Part shown: positions 8,667-17,168 of the stretch, piece by piece | Layout: the number at the start of each line of letters is the position of its first letter | Position numbering within the stretch: the stretch's first letter is position 1 | Assembly (NCBI RefSeq): GCF_000423045.1 | Contig: NZ_AUHF01000008.1 | Coordinates: 62,001 to 126,000 of the forward strand | Length of the DNA stretch: 64,000 nucleotides | From: Christiangramia portivictoriae DSM 23547 | GTDB lineage: Bacteria; Bacteroidota; Bacteroidia; Flavobacteriales; Flavobacteriaceae | Reading direction: 5' to 3' | Notes under the pieces: model-generated | The model's database searches: none | Seen by the model: only the letters and a program-made list of their open reading frames with translations | What the model was told of the DNA's origin: nothing | Translations under genes and position numbers: made by a program

Positions 8667-9836
8667 ATGAAAAAGGCATTATTAGCATTGGCAATTGGTG
8701 GTTTTGGAATAGGGATGACCGAGTTTGTGATTATGGGAATTTTGCCTGAGATCGCAACTGCCCTGGAGGTTTCCATCCCGGTAGCCGGACATTTTATCTC
8801 GGCTTATGCCCTTGGAGTAGTCGTTGGCGCGCCCCTGCTTACAATTTTTGGAAACAAATGGCCGCCTCAAAAGACACTTCTTGGTCTTATGGTTTGGTTC
8901 ACCATATTCAATACCCTGTCTGCTTTTGCAAATTCTTACGAGCTTTTAATGCTCGCCAGGTTTCTTTCCGGTCTTCCCCATGGAGCATTCTTCGGAATTG
9001 GCGCTGTAGTGGCCGGCAAACTGGCCAGCCCCGGCAAGGAAGCCCAGGCCATTGCAATGATGTTCACCGGGTTAACGGTCGCCAACGTCATAGGGGTTCC
9101 GCTTGGCACCTGGCTGGGACAAAATTTTAGCTGGGGAATTGCGTTTCTTGCGGTTGGAATCGTGGGGATTTGTGCAATTCTTAGCATCAAATTCTGGATG
9201 CCCGAAGTTAAAATTGCCAATGCCGGCGGAATGAAAGAAGAATTAAGATTACTTCGGAAACCAGAACTCTGGATGGTTATCCTTCTAACAACTATAGGAA
9301 CTGGTGGCTTTTTCGCCTGGTACAGCTATATAGCTCCGCTAATTACAGATGTCGCAGGTCATTCTGAAGGTGTTGTAAGTTATGCGATGATCCTTGCCGG
9401 TTTAGGAATGGTCGCCGGAAACTTTCTGGGTGCGAAACTGGCTGAGATGTTCAGTCCGATCAAAGCAGTTATTATAGCCCTGATCCTTATGGTAACAGCG
9501 CTTTTAGTAAATACTTTTGTGGCTTACGACCAGATTGGGGTGCTTGTAACCACTTTTGTAATTCCGGTGATCGCATTTTGTATTGCCACCCCTATACAAA
9601 TGGCGGTAATTAATACTGCCAAAGGCTCTGAGATGTTAGGCTCCTCTCTTAATCAAAGTGCTTTTAATATGGGGAATGCCAGTGGTGCCTATCTTGCCGG
9701 GCTACCTATCGCTTACGGGTATGGAATTGTATCTGCCCAATATGTGGGAGCCGTGATGGCAGGTATTGGAATTTTCATTGGAATTGGCGTTATCCTTATG
9801 CGCAAAAGGCAGGCTTCTCTTCAAGTTACCAATTAG
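8667..9836 (+). CDS. MFS transporter, AraJ / sugar-efflux type
   Basis: 389 residues with about 12 hydrophobic segments. The start, LALAIGGFGIGMTEFVIMGILPEIA, is the hallmark of the AraJ/YdhP/PbuE-type DHA1 branch of the major facilitator superfamily. The loop 2-3 region is degenerate (GNKWPPQKTLLGL), while ARFLSGLPHGAFFGIGAVVAGK in TM4 is typical. It should be an inner-membrane proton-driven exporter; sugars, purines or drugs are possible substrates. It stands alone between sucC (divergent) and lysA. Confidence 0.85.
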   Translation: MKKALLALAIGGFGIGMTEFVIMGILPEIATALEVSIPVAGHFISAYALGVVVGAPLLTIFGNKWPPQKTLLGLMVWFTIFNTLSAFANSYELLMLARFLSGLPHGAFFGIGAVVAGKLASPGKEAQAIAMMFTGLTVANVIGVPLGTWLGQNFSWGIAFLAVGIVGICAILSIKFWMPEVKIANAGGMKEELRLLRKPELWMVILLTTIGTGGFFAWYSYIAPLITDVAGHSEGVVSYAMILAGLGMVAGNFLGAKLAEMFSPIKAVIIALILMVTALLVNTFVAYDQIGVLVTTFVIPVIAFCIATPIQMAVINTAKGSEMLGSSLNQSAFNMGNASGAYLAGLPIAYGYGIVSAQYVGAVMAGIGIFIGIGVILMRKRQASLQVTN

Positions 9837-9938
9837 GAATACACATATTTAACAAAAGGTATAAATTGGTTATATTTAAAATTGATCTAGGGTAACTTTT
9901 GCAAAACGCTGTAGTTTTACGGCAAATTAGGAATAGAA

Positions 9939-11177
9939 ATGACACATAAGGATCTACTCACTGTAGCAAATGATTTTGGCAGCCCGGTTTACGTTTATGA
10001 TGCTGATAAGATTATCTCTCAATATCAGAGGTTAACCAATGCTTTTAAAGTGGATGAACTAAGAATTCATTACGCTGTAAAAGCTCTTTCCAATATCTCC
10101 ATCCTTAAACTACTTAATTCTCTGGGTTGCGGTTTGGATACCGTATCGATTCAGGAAGTAAAACTGGGAATCAAGGCAGGTGTGTCTCCCAGTAAGATCA
10201 TTTACACTCCTAATGGGGTTTCTCTTGAAGAAATCGAGGAAGTAGTTAAGCTCGGTGCCCAGATCAACATTGATAATCTTTCCATTTTGGAACAGTTTGG
10301 AAGCAGGCATCCTGAAATTCCTGTCTGCATTCGTATTAATCCTCATGTAATGGCAGGTGGAAATTCAAAGATCTCTGTTGGTCATATTGATTCCAAGTTC
10401 GGGATTAGTATCCACCAAATGCCGCACCTACTTAGAATAGTAGAAAATACAGGAATGCATATTAACGGTATCCATATGCATACCGGTAGTGATATTCTTG
10501 ATATCGGTGTTTTTCTGCATGCTTCTGAAATACTTTTTGAAGCAGCTAGAAATTTTAAAGAACTTGAATTCATCGATTTTGGTAGCGGCTTTAAAGTTCC
10601 TTACCGTCCAGGTGATATAGAAACAGATATTGAAGATCTTGGCGAACAACTTACGCAGAAGTTCAAGGCTTTTTGTAAAGAATATGGGCGTGACCTGGCG
10701 CTGGCTTTTGAACCCGGAAAATACCTGGTAAGTGAAGCTGGAAATTTCCTGGCTAAAGTGAATGTTATCAAACAAACCACCTCAACGGTGTTTGCCGGTA
10801 TAGACTCAGGTTTTAATCATTTGATCAGGCCCATGTTCTACGGTTCACATCATGAAATTACCAATATTAGCAACCCTGATGCCAAGAACAGGTTCTATAG
10901 TGTTGTAGGATACATTTGTGAAACTGATACTTTCGGGAATAACAGGCGTATTTCTGAAATCAGGGAAGGTGATATTTTAAGTTTCAGCAATGCCGGGGCT
11001 TACTGCTTCAGCATGGCCAGTAATTTTAATTCCAGGTTAAGACCTGCGGAAGTTTTGTGGCATAATAACCAGGCGCATCTTATTCGGGAGCGGGAAGTAT
11101 TTGAAGATCTTACCAGGCACCAGATTGAACTTGATTTCGAAAACGTTACAACTGAAGTTTCAGAAGTTCAAAGTTAG
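9939..11177 (+). CDS. lysA: Diaminopimelate decarboxylase
   Basis: 412 residues, full length for LysA. Fold-type III PLP decarboxylase: PLP lysine K48 in IHYAVKALSN, glycine-rich GSGFKVPYRPGD in the barrel, EPGKYLV, and the catalytic cysteine with the substrate-binding aspartate in YICETDTFGNNR near residue 325. It converts meso-diaminopimelate to L-lysine, the last step of lysine synthesis. The short HMHTGSDI motif is a usual LysA feature. Its stop overlaps by 4 bases the stop of the convergent hemolysin III gene, so the two 3' ends share DNA. Confidence 0.93.
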   Translation: MTHKDLLTVANDFGSPVYVYDADKIISQYQRLTNAFKVDELRIHYAVKALSNISILKLLNSLGCGLDTVSIQEVKLGIKAGVSPSKIIYTPNGVSLEEIEEVVKLGAQINIDNLSILEQFGSRHPEIPVCIRINPHVMAGGNSKISVGHIDSKFGISIHQMPHLLRIVENTGMHINGIHMHTGSDILDIGVFLHASEILFEAARNFKELEFIDFGSGFKVPYRPGDIETDIEDLGEQLTQKFKAFCKEYGRDLALAFEPGKYLVSEAGNFLAKVNVIKQTTSTVFAGIDSGFNHLIRPMFYGSHHEITNISNPDAKNRFYSVVGYICETDTFGNNRRISEIREGDILSFSNAGAYCFSMASNFNSRLRPAEVLWHNNQAHLIREREVFEDLTRHQIELDFENVTTEVSEVQS

Positions 11178-11821
11178 ACTACATAAAGGTAGATGGACAT
11201 AAAATGGCAAAATGTCCCCAGTAATACGAACACATGAAATATGGCGTGATTAAACGGTAGATTCTTCAGCATAAAAAGGACGGCGCCAACAGTATAGGAA
11301 ACTCCGCCTGCTCCCAGCCACCATAAACCTTGTGCACTTAGATTCTCCAGCATGGAATTGCCCGCAAAGACAATGATCCAGCCCATGGCTACATACATGA
11401 TCGTTGATAGAAGCTGGTATTTTCCTGTGAAGAAAAACTTCAGAATAACTCCTGCGAGTGCGATCAACCAGACAGTCCATAAAATGATATTCCCAATTTG
11501 TCCGGGCAAAGTGATCACGGCAAAGGGTGTGTAGGTTCCTGCTATCAAAATGTAAATTGAAGCGTGATCCAGTATATTCAACTTCGCTCTTTTCTGATGA
11601 TCTTTAGCGCTATGATATAAAGTACTCGCCGCATATAACAGGATCATACTGCCTCCAAATACTGAAAAACTTACAAGATAAGCTGAGGAATCAAATTCTA
11701 ATGCGCGCTCGGTAAGCAGGAAGAGGGCAAGGATACTCAGCAGAAAACCTATTCCGTGGGAAATAATATTGAGACGCTCTTCTGCTGGAGGATAATATTT
11801 TGGATCTTTATTCACTGGCAC
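11174..11821 (-). CDS. Hemolysin III / PAQR family membrane protein (YqfA-like)
   Basis: 215 residues with seven predicted membrane segments. Family motifs are present: EERLNIISHGIGFLLSI at the N-terminus, TLYHSAKDHQKRAKLNILDHASIYILIAGTYTPF in the middle and a C-terminal histidine segment FNHAIFHVFVLLGTFCHF. These conserved histidines, an aspartate and a serine form the metal-hydrolase-like site of the PAQR superfamily. The bacterial function is poorly defined, and the historic hemolysin name should not be taken as toxin evidence. Inner-membrane protein, convergent with lysA. Confidence 0.88.
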   Translation of the reverse strand: MPVNKDPKYYPPAEERLNIISHGIGFLLSILALFLLTERALEFDSSAYLVSFSVFGGSMILLYAASTLYHSAKDHQKRAKLNILDHASIYILIAGTYTPFAVITLPGQIGNIILWTVWLIALAGVILKFFFTGKYQLLSTIMYVAMGWIIVFAGNSMLENLSAQGLWWLGAGGVSYTVGAVLFMLKNLPFNHAIFHVFVLLGTFCHFMSIYLYVV

Positions 11822-11876
11822 GGTAACAAATTTAATCTTTTTGGGAAAGTCCTTACAGGTTTCTTAAACAATCCTG

Positions 11877-12983
11877 TTACGCGGGAATTTTTACCAGTGT
11901 CACCACACCGCTGGCGTCTGTCCTGTTCCTTATCTCAAAGCTGTATTTCTCTTTGTATAGATTTTTTAAGCGATCGTCAATATTTCGTAAACCCACCCCT
12001 TTTTCCAGCAACTCTGCGTGTGAAAGTTGTAAAGGCTCCCCGTCATTCTCCACCTTGATGATAAGGTATCCCCTTACCTGCCGTATCTCTATCAAAATAT
12101 GAAGATCTGTATGATCATAGGAATACCCGTGCTTGATCGAGTTCTCTATCATAGGCTGCAGCAACATTGCGGGAATCTTCTTTGATAACAATTTTCCATC
12201 TATATTTTTTTCGATGCTTAGATGATCTGAAAACCGGACATTTAGGATATTGAGATAATACTCCAGAATCCTAAGCTCCTCATCCAGACTTATCCGGTTT
12301 CTATCACTTTGGTAAAGAATCTCACGTAGAAAATCGCTTAGATCTGCAATGGTATCCTTCGCTTTGTTACGATCAAGGTCTGTCAGCACCGCAATACTGT
12401 TTAGCGTATTGAACAGAAAATGTGGTTGCAGCTGGGAAGAAAGCATGCGCATCCTGGTATTCATTAACTGACTTTCCAGTTTCGAGTGTCGCTTCTCTGC
12501 TTCTTTTACCTGCCGAAGATAATAATAGGTATAGATGATAAAGGTCATCGCGAAATAGATCAGAAAATTTAGGTCAAGAACATAGACGAAGGCGTTCACA
12601 CTCTTCCGAAGATCAAATTCTGCAAGACTTATTCTACCGGCTATTATGGAATAGAAATCAAAAACCAGCCTGATGATGATACCTATTAAAATGGAGAACA
12701 GGGTATGTATGGAAATGATCTTTACCCATGAATAGTTCTTGTTAAGAAATCTCTTGGTACTCATCGCAATGAGCGTCATGTAGCTTACCACGATGATATA
12801 ATCAAATAACATGTTGAAGACAAGAAAGTCATGCCAGTTGAAAAGTTCCATTTCCTTGGGCATGAATTTCTGCATATACGCAGTTTTTGCAATATGTATC
12901 AAATCAAACATCAGGTAGAAACCGGCGAGAAGAAGCACCAGCTTGAAATCTATATACTTTTGTTTAAGTTCATGAAGACTCAT
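11877..12983 (-). CDS. Sensor histidine kinase, LytS/YehU type
   Basis: 368 residues. Four hydrophobic segments occupy residues 15-155, with no periplasmic sensor domain, followed by a short coiled coil (RQVKEAEKRHSKLESQL). The His_kinase domain (PF06580 type) has the phospho-acceptor in LSSQLQPHFLFNTLNSIAV and the N-box MLQPMIENSIKHGY, ending in a HATPase domain with GVGLRNIDDRLKNLY. It should phosphorylate the LytTR regulator encoded immediately upstream; the genes overlap by one base (TAATG), so translation is coupled. The inducing signal is unknown. Confidence 0.9.
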   Translation of the reverse strand: MSLHELKQKYIDFKLVLLLAGFYLMFDLIHIAKTAYMQKFMPKEMELFNWHDFLVFNMLFDYIIVVSYMTLIAMSTKRFLNKNYSWVKIISIHTLFSILIGIIIRLVFDFYSIIAGRISLAEFDLRKSVNAFVYVLDLNFLIYFAMTFIIYTYYYLRQVKEAEKRHSKLESQLMNTRMRMLSSQLQPHFLFNTLNSIAVLTDLDRNKAKDTIADLSDFLREILYQSDRNRISLDEELRILEYYLNILNVRFSDHLSIEKNIDGKLLSKKIPAMLLQPMIENSIKHGYSYDHTDLHILIEIRQVRGYLIIKVENDGEPLQLSHAELLEKGVGLRNIDDRLKNLYKEKYSFEIRNRTDASGVVTLVKIPA

Positions 12984-13750
12984 TAGATTCCGATTTTATC
13001 AAGAAATTCTTTTTTATGAGATTTACTAACGTGAAGTAATTCTCCTGAGATCATTTTTGCATCGATCTCAGAATAGTCTGAATGTATGATCTCATGTACA
13101 AAATTGAGGTTGACGATCGTAGACCTGTGTATCCTCACAAAATTGTGATCCAGGATCTCTTCCAGATTATTCAGCGATTCGCGTAACACATGCTTCCTTT
13201 CATTTACATGAATTTCAGCATAATAACCAGATGCCTGTATGTAATGTATTTCCCGGGGATCTACCAGCGAAGTCTTGTTGCCTTGTTTAACGGGTATTTT
13301 GGCGACCGAATTTAAATGCAGGGTACTTTTCGAGTATTCGTGAAAAAGTTCTACGAGTCGTTTTTCAAAATTCTCTTCAGCTTCAGAAGTAGTTGTATTC
13401 AATACTTTTTTAATAGTTTTAAAGAATCGCTCATCCTTGAATGGTTTCAGAAGAAAATCAAAAGCTTCTGCATCAAAGGCCTTCAATGCATAAGTATCAT
13501 AAGCCGTGACAAAGATCACGATTGGTTTGGGCTGTATCTCAATCTTTTTGAGTACATCAAAGCCATTCATATCCTTCATATTTATATCGAGAAATATAAG
13601 ATCTGGCTTTTCCTGATTGATCTTTTCAATAGCGGTTTTGCCATTGGAACATTCTCCCAGGATATCTATTTGAGCAATATCTTCCAGGAGATTGACAACA
13701 CGTTTACGTGCTAATTCCTCATCATCGATGATCAAGGCTTTCATATTCAA
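12983..13750 (-). CDS. LytTR-family response regulator
   Basis: 255 residues. The receiver domain at residues 3-120 has the acidic pair in IIDDEELARKR, phospho-aspartate in LIFLDINMKDMNGF (near residue 56), T/S in IFVTAYDTYALKAF and lysine in LLKPF. The C-terminal LytTR DNA-binding domain contains IHYIQASGYYAEIHV and NFVRIHRSTIVNLNFV. It is a transcription factor paired with the downstream kinase. Target genes are not visible; no clear LytTR direct repeat was identified in the window. Confidence 0.92.
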   Translation of the reverse strand: MNMKALIIDDEELARKRVVNLLEDIAQIDILGECSNGKTAIEKINQEKPDLIFLDINMKDMNGFDVLKKIEIQPKPIVIFVTAYDTYALKAFDAEAFDFLLKPFKDERFFKTIKKVLNTTTSEAEENFEKRLVELFHEYSKSTLHLNSVAKIPVKQGNKTSLVDPREIHYIQASGYYAEIHVNERKHVLRESLNNLEEILDHNFVRIHRSTIVNLNFVHEIIHSDYSEIDAKMISGELLHVSKSHKKEFLDKIGI

Positions 13751-13854
13751 TGTTTTTGGCCTCTACAAGTTATCATTATTTCTAATAAGTAAAACTGCCG
13801 GGGCTTTTTGTAATTATGTATGTATAGAATCGCAATTTTGTGATTACCGAATAA

Positions 13855-13882
13855 AGGGCTGCCGAACTTACCCGACAGCCCT
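13855..13882 (-). terminator. Terminator downstream of the secreted 183-residue protein gene
   Basis: Arms AGGGCTG and CAGCCCT enclose a GC-rich loop region that can extend the stem (GCCG/CCG). On the minus strand the hairpin is followed by TTTATT. It lies 27 bases after the stop at 13909 of the upstream minus-strand gene. Confidence 0.7.
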
Positions 13883-13908
13883 CTGACTAACTAACTACTA
13901 ACCTGCTT

Positions 13909-14460
13909 TTAGTTACTCGCTACCGAAACACTGGATAATGTTCTCGGGTCAAGTTTAACCGTTCGCTTTTGATTTGCATTTTCTAACTTGATCTTATACA
14001 TCTCTTTATTCACTAAATCCCCTTTTCCTGAAGCAATATAATTGTTTGAAATCACGCTCCAGCCCTTGTTAGAATTGTAAAGTTCTGTTCTTAGTTCTGC
14101 TGGTAAAACAATGTTCCTGAATTTCTGACTGGTTCTTTGCAGCACTCCATTTTTGTCAAATTCTGCCGAAAGGTAGCCTTTATCGCTTCGGAAGGTGACC
14201 TGGTAAGAAACAAAGTTCTCACTGGCGAGTTCTTCCAGCATCGCATTAATATCCAGGTTGGATTTCATAAAGGCCATGGGGTTCTTTTCGAATTCTCCAG
14301 AACTTTTTTCACTCACAGCATAAGTGAAACCATCTCCAGTTCTAACAAATTTTGCTTTGTTCGTTTCCAGACGAACTTCAGCCTCGTCCAATTCAATTTC
14401 CTGTGCATTTCCAAATGCTGTTACTGCGATAAGTAATACTGAAATAAATAAAGTCTTCAT
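13909..14460 (-). CDS. Secreted protein of unknown function
   Basis: 183 residues with a clean Sec signal peptide (MKTLFISVLLIAVTAFGNAQ, cleavage after the A-Q region). The mature part is beta-rich and soluble-looking, with a repeated pattern of short strands (YQVTFRSDKGYLSAEFDKNGVLQ). It resembles the DUF-type secreted proteins of Flavobacteriia whose strands read a residue-by-residue FDKNG turn. I do not recognise the family with certainty. Its own terminator follows, and it is separate from the two-component pair downstream. Confidence 0.7.
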   Translation of the reverse strand: MKTLFISVLLIAVTAFGNAQEIELDEAEVRLETNKAKFVRTGDGFTYAVSEKSSGEFEKNPMAFMKSNLDINAMLEELASENFVSYQVTFRSDKGYLSAEFDKNGVLQRTSQKFRNIVLPAELRTELYNSNKGWSVISNNYIASGKGDLVNKEMYKIKLENANQKRTVKLDPRTLSSVSVASN

Positions 14461-14747
14461 AATGTACGTTTTTTGAATGATGAATAATGATTTATTGATA
14501 TCACTAAACTACATCCAAATTAGAGTCAGAATAAAGTGAATGATCTGGAAAACAGTATTTAAGAATTAAAACCCCTGGAAAGAGATATAAAAGAAGATTA
14601 CATTACCTGAATCAATTATGGAAAGGAGACTGGTGTTCAATGCATCAATTTAATCGTTCAGGGCAAAAACAATGTGATTGACAGCTTCCCAACTTAAAAA
14701 AGAAGGTAACCCAATCGGTGATTTAGATATGAATGACGCCCAGAAGT

Positions 14748-14915
14748 CTATGCCGATTTTACGTGCTTCCGAACTTTACGCAGTGAGTTCAGCTCGCGTT
14801 TGTACGATTTGATCAACTTTTCCTGTTTGGAATTGTCCTTTCTCAATTGATAATAGATGGCTCCAATAACGGTAATCGCCGCAACCATTACTGAACAAAA
14901 TAATATGATGTCCAC
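14748..14915 (-). CDS. Small single-pass membrane protein (55 residues)
   Basis: The minus strand from a GTG at 14915 to a TAG at 14748 encodes 55 residues. An N-terminal hydrophobic helix (IILFCSVMVAAITVIGAIYYQL) is followed by a strongly basic, charged tail with many lysines and arginines, giving an N-out/C-in type single-pass topology. No ATG lies at the start and no strong ribosome binding site is visible, so the start is uncertain; an internal ATG at codon 10 would cut the helix. The flanking gaps 14461-14747 and 14916-15020 show nothing else convincing. Function unknown. Confidence 0.5.
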   Translation of the reverse strand: MDIILFCSVMVAAITVIGAIYYQLRKDNSKQEKLIKSYKRELNSLRKVRKHVKSA

Positions 14916-15020
14916 TTTGGATTTTTTTATAATTAGATCTTTTTACGGGGGCCGATAAAGATAAACACCAAAGCCACTTAACCTCTTAATTTTTAGTTAA
15001 TTAACTACCCTAAAAACACA

Positions 15021-15054
15021 AAAAGGAGAACACACCAGGTATGATCTCCTTTTT
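15021..15054 (-). terminator. Terminator of the SerB-SerA fusion gene
   Basis: Arms AAAAGGAGA and TCTCCTTTTT around a 15-base loop, 22 bases after the stop of the minus-strand gene at 15076. A/T tracts on both sides. Confidence 0.75.
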
Positions 15055-15075
15055 CTTATTTGAATAAACTACTGC

Positions 15076-16965
15076 TTAATAAAGTACTCGGAATCTAATG
15101 GTTCCTTCAATTCCTTTCAATTCTTTGATCACGGTATCATCGTATGCTTTATCGATATCTGTAATTACATAACCAATGGTTTCGTTCGTTTTCAGGTACT
15201 GCCCAACGATATTGATATCATTAGCTGCCAGTATCCTGTTAATATGAGCGATAATACCAGGTTTGTTATGGTGAATATGGATAAGCCTGTGGGCATTTTC
15301 AAGAATTGGAAGTTGCAGATTCGGGAAATTTACAGAATTCGTTGTGCTTCCTGTATTAATGTAATTAATGATCTTTCCCGGTACGAAATTTCCAATATTT
15401 TCCTGAGCTTCTTCCGTAGAACCTCCAATGTGGGGAGTAAGGATTAGATTTGGCAATCCTCTCAATGGTGATTCAAACTCCTCCTGGTTTGTTTTAGGCT
15501 CCTTTGGAAACACGTCTACACCCGCTCCAATGATCCTCTTGCTTTCCATATACCTGCGTAAGGCATCCACATCTACTACCTGTCCCCTGGCAAGATTCAG
15601 GAAAACACTTCCTTCTTTCATCCAGCCAAATTGCTTATCACCAATCATATTGGTATTTTCCTTGCGACCATCCACGTGCAGCGTGACAATATCCACTTTT
15701 TCGAAAAGCTCTTTCAGGCTATTGCATTTCGTGGCATTCCCCAAAGCAAGACGTTCCACCAGGTCATAGTAATACACATCAAAGCCTATAGCCTCTGCCA
15801 CCACCGATAACTGTGATCCAATATTCCCGTAACCAACGATTCCCAGTTTCTTCCCACGGGTTTCGTAGCTCCCTTTAGCCGATTTGTTCCACTCGCCCCG
15901 ATGCATTTCTGCAATTCGATCGGGCAGATTTCTCATGAGCAGGATGATCTCTCCTATCGCCAGTTCCACTACAGACCTGGTATTACTATAAGGCGCATTG
16001 AAAACCGCGACTCCTTTTTTAAGACAGGCTTCCAGATCGATCTGGTTCGTCCCGATACAAAACGCCCCTACAGCGATAAGCCGGTTTGCGTTTTCCAGCA
16101 CCTTTGCAGTAAGATTGGTCTTGGACCTGATCCCGAGAATGGAAACATCCTTGATCTTTTCGGCGAGTTCCTGCTCGTCCAGAGCTCCGGAAACTGTTTC
16201 TACATTATAGCCTTCTTCTTTCATCAAGGTTACAGCATCTGCATGTACATTTTCAAGAAGTAATACTTTGATTCGATTCTTAGGGTATGATATTGCTTTG
16301 TTCATTTTGTGTAAATATAGAAATTCGTCCAGGCTGGGAGTTACATGATCTGCTTTTTCAAGTACCTCTCCTCGTTGAACATTTTCAGTAAAAGCGTAAA
16401 ATTTATTGGCCAGTCCTGCCGCCTTGATCTCATAATCATTATAGCCATCTCCAATCACGTAAACATCGCCCTGAAGATCCATTTGCTTCAGCAGGGCTAC
16501 TTTGCCATTGCTTGAAGATAACACATTATCCCTGTCAAAGCCAGTGATATGTCCATTTTCAGAAGTAAAAGTATTGGCATAAACATTTTCTTCTCTAACT
16601 CCAAGTTCCTTTACAATAGGAACGATGATCTCCTTAAAACCATTGGAAACAATGTAAATCTGATCTTTGTTTTCCTGAAAAAAGGCTTCATTTCTCACAA
16701 AAGAAACAGAAACTTTGCTTTTAAGGTCTTCAATCACCTGTGGGATCATTCGCATCTCAGCTTCCAGTATCTCCAGTCTTTGTTCCAGGGATTCGCGAAA
16801 ACCAATCTTTCCCGCCATGGCAAGATCTGTAAGCTCGGTTAATCGCTGTAATTTTTTTGCCTTTTCAGGATGCGATTTTAAACTGATCTCGCCCAGCACA
16901 TCCAATGCTTCTACCTGCGTAAAAGTACTGTCAAAATCGATAACATAATGTCGGTTTTCCTTCAT
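15076..16965 (-). CDS. Bifunctional phosphoserine phosphatase / D-3-phosphoglycerate dehydrogenase (SerB-SerA fusion)
   Basis: 629 residues built from two enzymes. Residues 1-220 are a HAD phosphatase: DFDSTFT (nucleophile D10), IVSNGFKEI and VIGDGYNDYEIK. Residues about 233-555 are a 2-hydroxyacid dehydrogenase: NAPYSNTRSVVELAIG, the NAD-binding GIVGYGNIGS near 378, catalytic arginine in LARGQVVD, and the general-base histidine in LTPHIGGSTEEAQ. Residues 560-629 form an ACT domain (NKPGIIAHINRILAANDINI), likely the serine feedback site. It would catalyse the first and last steps of serine synthesis; the middle transaminase SerC is not adjacent. This fusion is known in Bacteroidota. Monocistronic with its own terminator. 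Confidence 0.9.
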   Translation of the reverse strand: MKENRHYVIDFDSTFTQVEALDVLGEISLKSHPEKAKKLQRLTELTDLAMAGKIGFRESLEQRLEILEAEMRMIPQVIEDLKSKVSVSFVRNEAFFQENKDQIYIVSNGFKEIIVPIVKELGVREENVYANTFTSENGHITGFDRDNVLSSSNGKVALLKQMDLQGDVYVIGDGYNDYEIKAAGLANKFYAFTENVQRGEVLEKADHVTPSLDEFLYLHKMNKAISYPKNRIKVLLLENVHADAVTLMKEEGYNVETVSGALDEQELAEKIKDVSILGIRSKTNLTAKVLENANRLIAVGAFCIGTNQIDLEACLKKGVAVFNAPYSNTRSVVELAIGEIILLMRNLPDRIAEMHRGEWNKSAKGSYETRGKKLGIVGYGNIGSQLSVVAEAIGFDVYYYDLVERLALGNATKCNSLKELFEKVDIVTLHVDGRKENTNMIGDKQFGWMKEGSVFLNLARGQVVDVDALRRYMESKRIIGAGVDVFPKEPKTNQEEFESPLRGLPNLILTPHIGGSTEEAQENIGNFVPGKIINYINTGSTTNSVNFPNLQLPILENAHRLIHIHHNKPGIIAHINRILAANDINIVGQYLKTNETIGYVITDIDKAYDDTVIKELKGIEGTIRFRVLY

Positions 16966-17168
16966 GTCAGGATATCATTCGGTTGAAAATAGGTATAAAA
17001 CTAGTTGTTTTCTGAAGATTTAAAAATGCCAAATTCCTTCTATTTTTACTGAATTAGCATATTCTCAATTTCAGTTTAAAATTTTGATGTAATCTAAAAA
17101 ACGATAGCAGAATTAAGGTTTCGCCTGGTATTAATGCAATGATTGCAGAAAGAATCCCACTTTAAACC

